Shown here piece after piece: positions 61,200 through 64,000 of a DNA stretch of 64,000 bases; positions within the stretch are counted from its first letter, which is position 1; every line of letters begins with the position of its first letter. The stretch spans positions 2,666,001 to 2,730,000 of the forward strand of contig OZ255631.1 in NCBI GenBank assembly GCA_965276835.1. The letters are read 5' to 3'. This DNA is from BOG-932 sp965276835. Lineage in GTDB: Bacteria > Pseudomonadota > Alphaproteobacteria > BOG-932 > Roseiterribacteraceae. The position numbers and the translations under genes were made by a program. Below the pieces are notes generated by a model. That model searched no databases, was not told where the DNA came from, and saw nothing but the letters and a program-made list of their open reading frames with translations.

Positions 61200-62501
61200 T
61201 TATCGCGCTACCGGCGCGTTGTCCTGGCGATAAACAACGCCGGCTTTCATCACGAAGCGCACATGCTCCAGCTCGGCGACATTGGCGATCGGGTCGCCCG
61301 AGACGGCGATGATGTCGGCATATTTGCCGGGGGCGATGGTGCCCAGGTCGTCACCCAGGTGCCCGAGTACCTTGGCGGCGGTCGAGGTTGCGGCCTGGAT
61401 CGCCTGCATCGGGGTCATGCCCCACTCGACCATCTTGGCGAACTGTCTGGCGTTGTCGCCGTGCGGATAGACGCCGGCATCCGTGCCGAACGTCATCGTC
61501 ACCCCGGCCTGTACCGCGCGCTTGAAAGTTTCGCGCTGTTGCCGGCCTATCATGCGCTCCTTGTCCAGGCTTTCCGGCAACATCCCCATCTTGGCGCCCT
61601 CGGCAAGGATGAAGTCGTCGTTATAGATATCCATGTCGAACACCGCCCCCTTTTGCTTGGCGAGCGCGATGCTCTCGGCATCCGCCAGGCTGGCATGCTC
61701 GATCGTGTCGACGCCGGCGCGAATCGCGTCGTTGATACCCGACGTGCCGTGCGCATGGGCCGCAACCTTGAGCCCCAGCATATGCGCCTCATCGACGGCG
61801 GCTTTCATTTCCTCATAGGTCAGTTGCTGCGCGCCCACCGTATCGCCTTTCGACAGCACACCGCCGGTCGCGCAAAGCTTGATCAGGTTCGCGCCGTATT
61901 TGTGAACCTCGCGCACCTTCTTGCGGATCGCATCGGCACCGTCGGCAACCCCCTCGCCCACCGTGTGATAGGCGAAGGGCAGCAGGTTCTCGTCGCAATG
62001 CCCACCGGTCGCACCGATCAGCGGGCCCGAGACGAACAGCCGGGGGCCGACGGTCTCGCCTTCATTGATCGAATCCCTGAGCGCGACATCGGAATAGCCG
62101 TCGGCACCAACATTGCGCAGCGTGGTGAAGCCGGCCTGCAGTGTCTTCGCGGCATTGGCGACGCCACTGATCGCTTCGGCCGGAAGGCTGATGCCCAGGC
62201 GTTGATAACCCTGCTTGTCGGACCGTATGGTGATGTGGGTGTGCATATCGATAAGACCGGGCAGAATCGTCGCCCCCCCGAGATCGATCTTGCGGGCACC
62301 GGCAGGGGCGGGCAGCGACGACGCCGTGCCGACCGACACGATCTTGTCGTCCTTGATCACGACCGCCGGCGCATTCACCACTTTTCCGCCGGCCGGATCG
62401 ACCATGTGCGCCGCCGTCAGGTAAATCGTCTCCGCCTGAACGCTCGGGGCAGCGGAAAAGACCGCGAGGCCCAAGGCCAGCGCGCGGACGATCGAATTCA
62501 T
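61200..62501 (-). CDS. Exported amidohydrolase (imidazolonepropionase-like/prolidase-like)
   Basis: A 433-residue metallohydrolase with a signal peptide (SIVRALALGLAVFSAAPSVQA, cite: LALGLAVFSAAPSVQA). The metal-binding HxH is in GLIDMHTHITIRSD. Further ligand histidines appear in KVAAHAHGTSGINDA and DTIEHASLAD, and the catalytic Asp in FGTDAGVYPHG. The family includes periplasmic Xaa-Pro dipeptidases and imidazolonepropionase relatives. ATG at 62501 follows GGGGA by six bases. Confidence 0.9.
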   Translation of the reverse strand: MNSIVRALALGLAVFSAAPSVQAETIYLTAAHMVDPAGGKVVNAPAVVIKDDKIVSVGTASSLPAPAGARKIDLGGATILPGLIDMHTHITIRSDKQGYQRLGISLPAEAISGVANAAKTLQAGFTTLRNVGADGYSDVALRDSINEGETVGPRLFVSGPLIGATGGHCDENLLPFAYHTVGEGVADGADAIRKKVREVHKYGANLIKLCATGGVLSKGDTVGAQQLTYEEMKAAVDEAHMLGLKVAAHAHGTSGINDAIRAGVDTIEHASLADAESIALAKQKGAVFDMDIYNDDFILAEGAKMGMLPESLDKERMIGRQQRETFKRAVQAGVTMTFGTDAGVYPHGDNARQFAKMVEWGMTPMQAIQAATSTAAKVLGHLGDDLGTIAPGKYADIIAVSGDPIANVAELEHVRFVMKAGVVYRQDNAPVAR

Positions 62502-62600
62502 CTTATGTCCCCGATACGGTACTCTACCGTATGATCTTAGGACAAAGGCAGCCTCCGTCAAATGCTACAATTTTAACGAAGAGATTCTCAGGGCGTTCCC

Positions 62601-62792
62601 ATGGGCGATATCGTCAATCTGCGACAGGTCCGCAAACGCGCGGCGCGAAAAGACCGCGAAGCCGAAGCCGCCGCCAACCGCGCCAAATTCGGCCGGACCA
62701 AGGCGGAACGCGCACTGCAACGGAGCGAAGCCGAAAAACTCGGCAAGACATTGGACGGCGCAAAGGTCGGCAACGAAACGCCGAAGGATTGA
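62601..62792 (+). CDS. DUF4169 family protein
   Basis: A 63-residue basic protein: MGDIVNLRQVRKRAARKDRE and AAANRAKFGRTKAERALQRS are the family pattern. Found near fumC and RHH_4 proteins in alphaproteobacteria. Function unknown. Confidence 0.9.
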   Translation: MGDIVNLRQVRKRAARKDREAEAAANRAKFGRTKAERALQRSEAEKLGKTLDGAKVGNETPKD

Positions 62793-62818
62793 AGTCGGTT
62801 ATATCTGTCATTTGAATT

Positions 62819-62903
62819 GAAACACCAAGGCACCGAGACACCAAGTTAAGACGGAAACCTTGTTTCTTCCCGGTGCCCTTGGAGTCTTGGTCCTTGGTGT
62901 TTC
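62819..62903. repeat. Inverted repeat (GAAACACCAAGG type)
   Basis: GAAACACCAAGG (62819-62830) and CCTTGGTGTTTC (62892-62903) are perfect inverted arms; imperfect pairing continues inward through CACCAAG/CTTGG. It lies between DUF4169 and the phosphate transporter, with no gene inside. Similar CACCAAGG repeats are known as dispersed elements in many genomes, which is general knowledge and not checked here. Confidence 0.65.
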
Positions 62904-62964
62904 CTTCATAATTCATAGTCGATGGATATCGCTTTGCTCCATCCGGCCTACAACGGCACTGAAT

Positions 62965-62993
62965 AAAAAAGGGCGGCCCGAAGACCGCCCTTT
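62965..62993 (-). terminator. Rho-independent terminator of the phosphate transporter gene
   Basis: On the minus strand GGGCGG (62990-62985) pairs with CCGCCC (62976-62971), followed by TTTTTT (62970-62965). It stands 23 bases after the gene's stop. Confidence 0.8.
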
Positions 62994-63015
62994 CTCATCT
63001 CTATCCGGAACGCCT

Positions 63016-64000
63016 TTAGAAGGTGTGGCGGAAGATCCAGAACAGCGAGCCCGACAGGGCGATCGAGACCGGGAGGGTCAGCACCCAGGCCAGCGCCAGG
63101 CTGCGGACCGTACTCCACTGCAGGCCGGAGCCGTTCGCCGCCATCGTTCCGGCGACGCCGGACGACAGCACGTGGGTGGTCGACACCGGCAAGCCGAGGC
63201 CGTCGGCCGCGCCGATCACCGAAGCGGCGATCAGTTCGGCGGCCGCACCCTGGCCGTAGGTCAGGTGCGACTTGCCGATCTTTTCGCCAACCGTCACGAC
63301 GATCCGCTTCCAACCGATCATCGTGCCCATGCCGAGCGCCACGGCGACCGCGACCTTCACCCAGGTGGGGATGAACTTCGTCGCGTTGTCGATTTGCTTA
63401 TGATAGGCGTCGATCGCCTTCTGATCGTCGGCCGACACGGCGGGGGCCCCCGATTTCTTCATCAGGCGCAGCGCCTCACCCGACAGATACATGTCGTTGC
63501 GGATGTTGCCGATCTTGTCTTGCGGGATTTTATCCAGCGAGTGATAGGCGGCAACTTGGTCGCGGATCGCTTGCGTCAAGTTCTGTTCAGCCGCCACCGT
63601 TTCCGGCGCCAGCTTGTGGTCGCGAACATAACGCGTGATCTCACCGCGGAAATCTTCCGGAGAGGGCGCCTGAACGTAATGGGTCAGCATACCGCCGGCG
63701 CGATCGGACATCGCGATGAAGGTCTGAACCTGATCCTCATGCATCGACCGGTTCAACGCATAGGCCGTCGGCACCGTGCCGATCAGGATCAGCATGATGA
63801 GACCCATGCCCTTTTGCCCGTCGTTCGAGCCGTGGAAGAAGCTGACCAGCGTGCAGGTAAACACCAGAAGCGCACGAATGGCGAAGGGCGGCGGTTCGGT
63901 GCCCTCCGGCGCCTTGTAGAGTTCCGGCACCTTGATGAGGCTCTTCATCAGATAGAGCAGCCCACCGGCCAGGACGAAGCCGAAGACCGGCGAAGCGAGC
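63016..64000 (-). CDS. pit: Inorganic phosphate transporter (Pit family), C-terminal part
   Basis: Phosphate:H+ symporter. The C-terminal half is visible and the frame is open to the window end, so the N-terminus lies outside; the ATG at 63948 is internal. Motifs are FFHGSNDGQKGMGLIMLIL, the Pit repeat GSNDGQKG, and the second repeat GLPVSTTHVLSSGVAGTMAA, cited as GLPVSTTHVLSSGVAG. Several helices follow. A charged loop (about 80-170) is larger than in E. coli PitA. Confidence 0.93.
   Translation of the reverse strand, partial: LASPVFGFVLAGGLLYLMKSLIKVPELYKAPEGTEPPPFAIRALLVFTCTLVSFFHGSNDGQKGMGLIMLILIGTVPTAYALNRSMHEDQVQTFIAMSDRAGGMLTHYVQAPSPEDFRGEITRYVRDHKLAPETVAAEQNLTQAIRDQVAAYHSLDKIPQDKIGNIRNDMYLSGEALRLMKKSGAPAVSADDQKAIDAYHKQIDNATKFIPTWVKVAVAVALGMGTMIGWKRIVVTVGEKIGKSHLTYGQGAAAELIAASVIGAADGLGLPVSTTHVLSSGVAGTMAANGSGLQWSTVRSLALAWVLTLPVSIALSGSLFWIFRHTF

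Overview
The window is GC-rich, densely coded DNA from an alphaproteobacterium. The evidence is the intact yebC-ruvCAB-ybgC-tolQRAB-pal-ybgF-tilS block and several small families that are largely alphaproteobacterial: DUF1013/TrcR, DUF1192, DUF4169, the short coiled-coil protein beside zapA, and the DUF465 protein in front of purE. A deep-branching, Rhodospirillales-like lineage fits the gene content, but this is inference; there is no rRNA or tRNA gene in the window to place it.

Layout. 1-9740 (minus strand): tRNA-Ile lysidine synthase fragment, the Tol-Pal envelope machine, a hot-dog thioesterase, the Holliday-junction resolvasome RuvABC, YebC and a DUF805 membrane protein. 9899-16487: an amino-acid permease and a metabolite:H+ symporter divergent from a winged-helix regulator, a small secreted protein, and an exported M3 oligopeptidase; two nearly identical 20-bp boxes lie in the two divergent promoter regions. 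16505-20830: a TumE/TumA toxin-antitoxin pair, an Old Yellow Enzyme, a membrane glycosyltransferase-like protein, an NTF2-fold protein and a VapC/Phd toxin-antitoxin pair. 20877-27853: YmdB-type phosphoesterase, a probable 6S RNA, ZapA, then transketolase, GAPDH, a small orphan, class I aldolase and ThiE. 27858-32146: a Fur-boxed iron-uptake operon.

32489-39392: an odd secreted protein, a TetR regulator with a clear operator, and a catabolic run (amidohydrolase, secreted protein, Rieske oxygenase, STY0301-like protein) facing a flavin-dependent LLM oxidoreductase. 38325-40797: EpmA, an alpha/beta hydrolase and EF-P. 40802-44391: inositol monophosphatase followed by a three-gene set resembling an ion-driven TolQ/TolR or ZorA/ZorB-type motor. 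44501-47675: an MsbA-like ABC exporter, L31, a heat-shock Hsp20 gene with a probable RpoH promoter and ROSE-type RNA thermometer, and DUF1192. 47699-51806: a second cluster of SDR, NTF2-like, Old Yellow Enzyme and quinone oxidoreductase genes. 51987-58818: TrcR, DUF465, phosphofructokinase, a sterol-desaturase-like hydroxylase with two paralogous zinc-ribbon membrane proteins, and purEK. 59526-64000: fumarase C, a short ribbon-helix-helix gene with a CTG start, an amidohydrolase, DUF4169 and an inorganic phosphate transporter cut by the window end.

Two themes recur. Many operon junctions are 4-base NTGA overlaps in which the downstream gene uses GTG, TTG or even CTG. Several short genes lack a canonical start and are easily missed. 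The most promising system for follow-up is the MotA/TolQ-like plus OmpA-like motor at 41626-44391.
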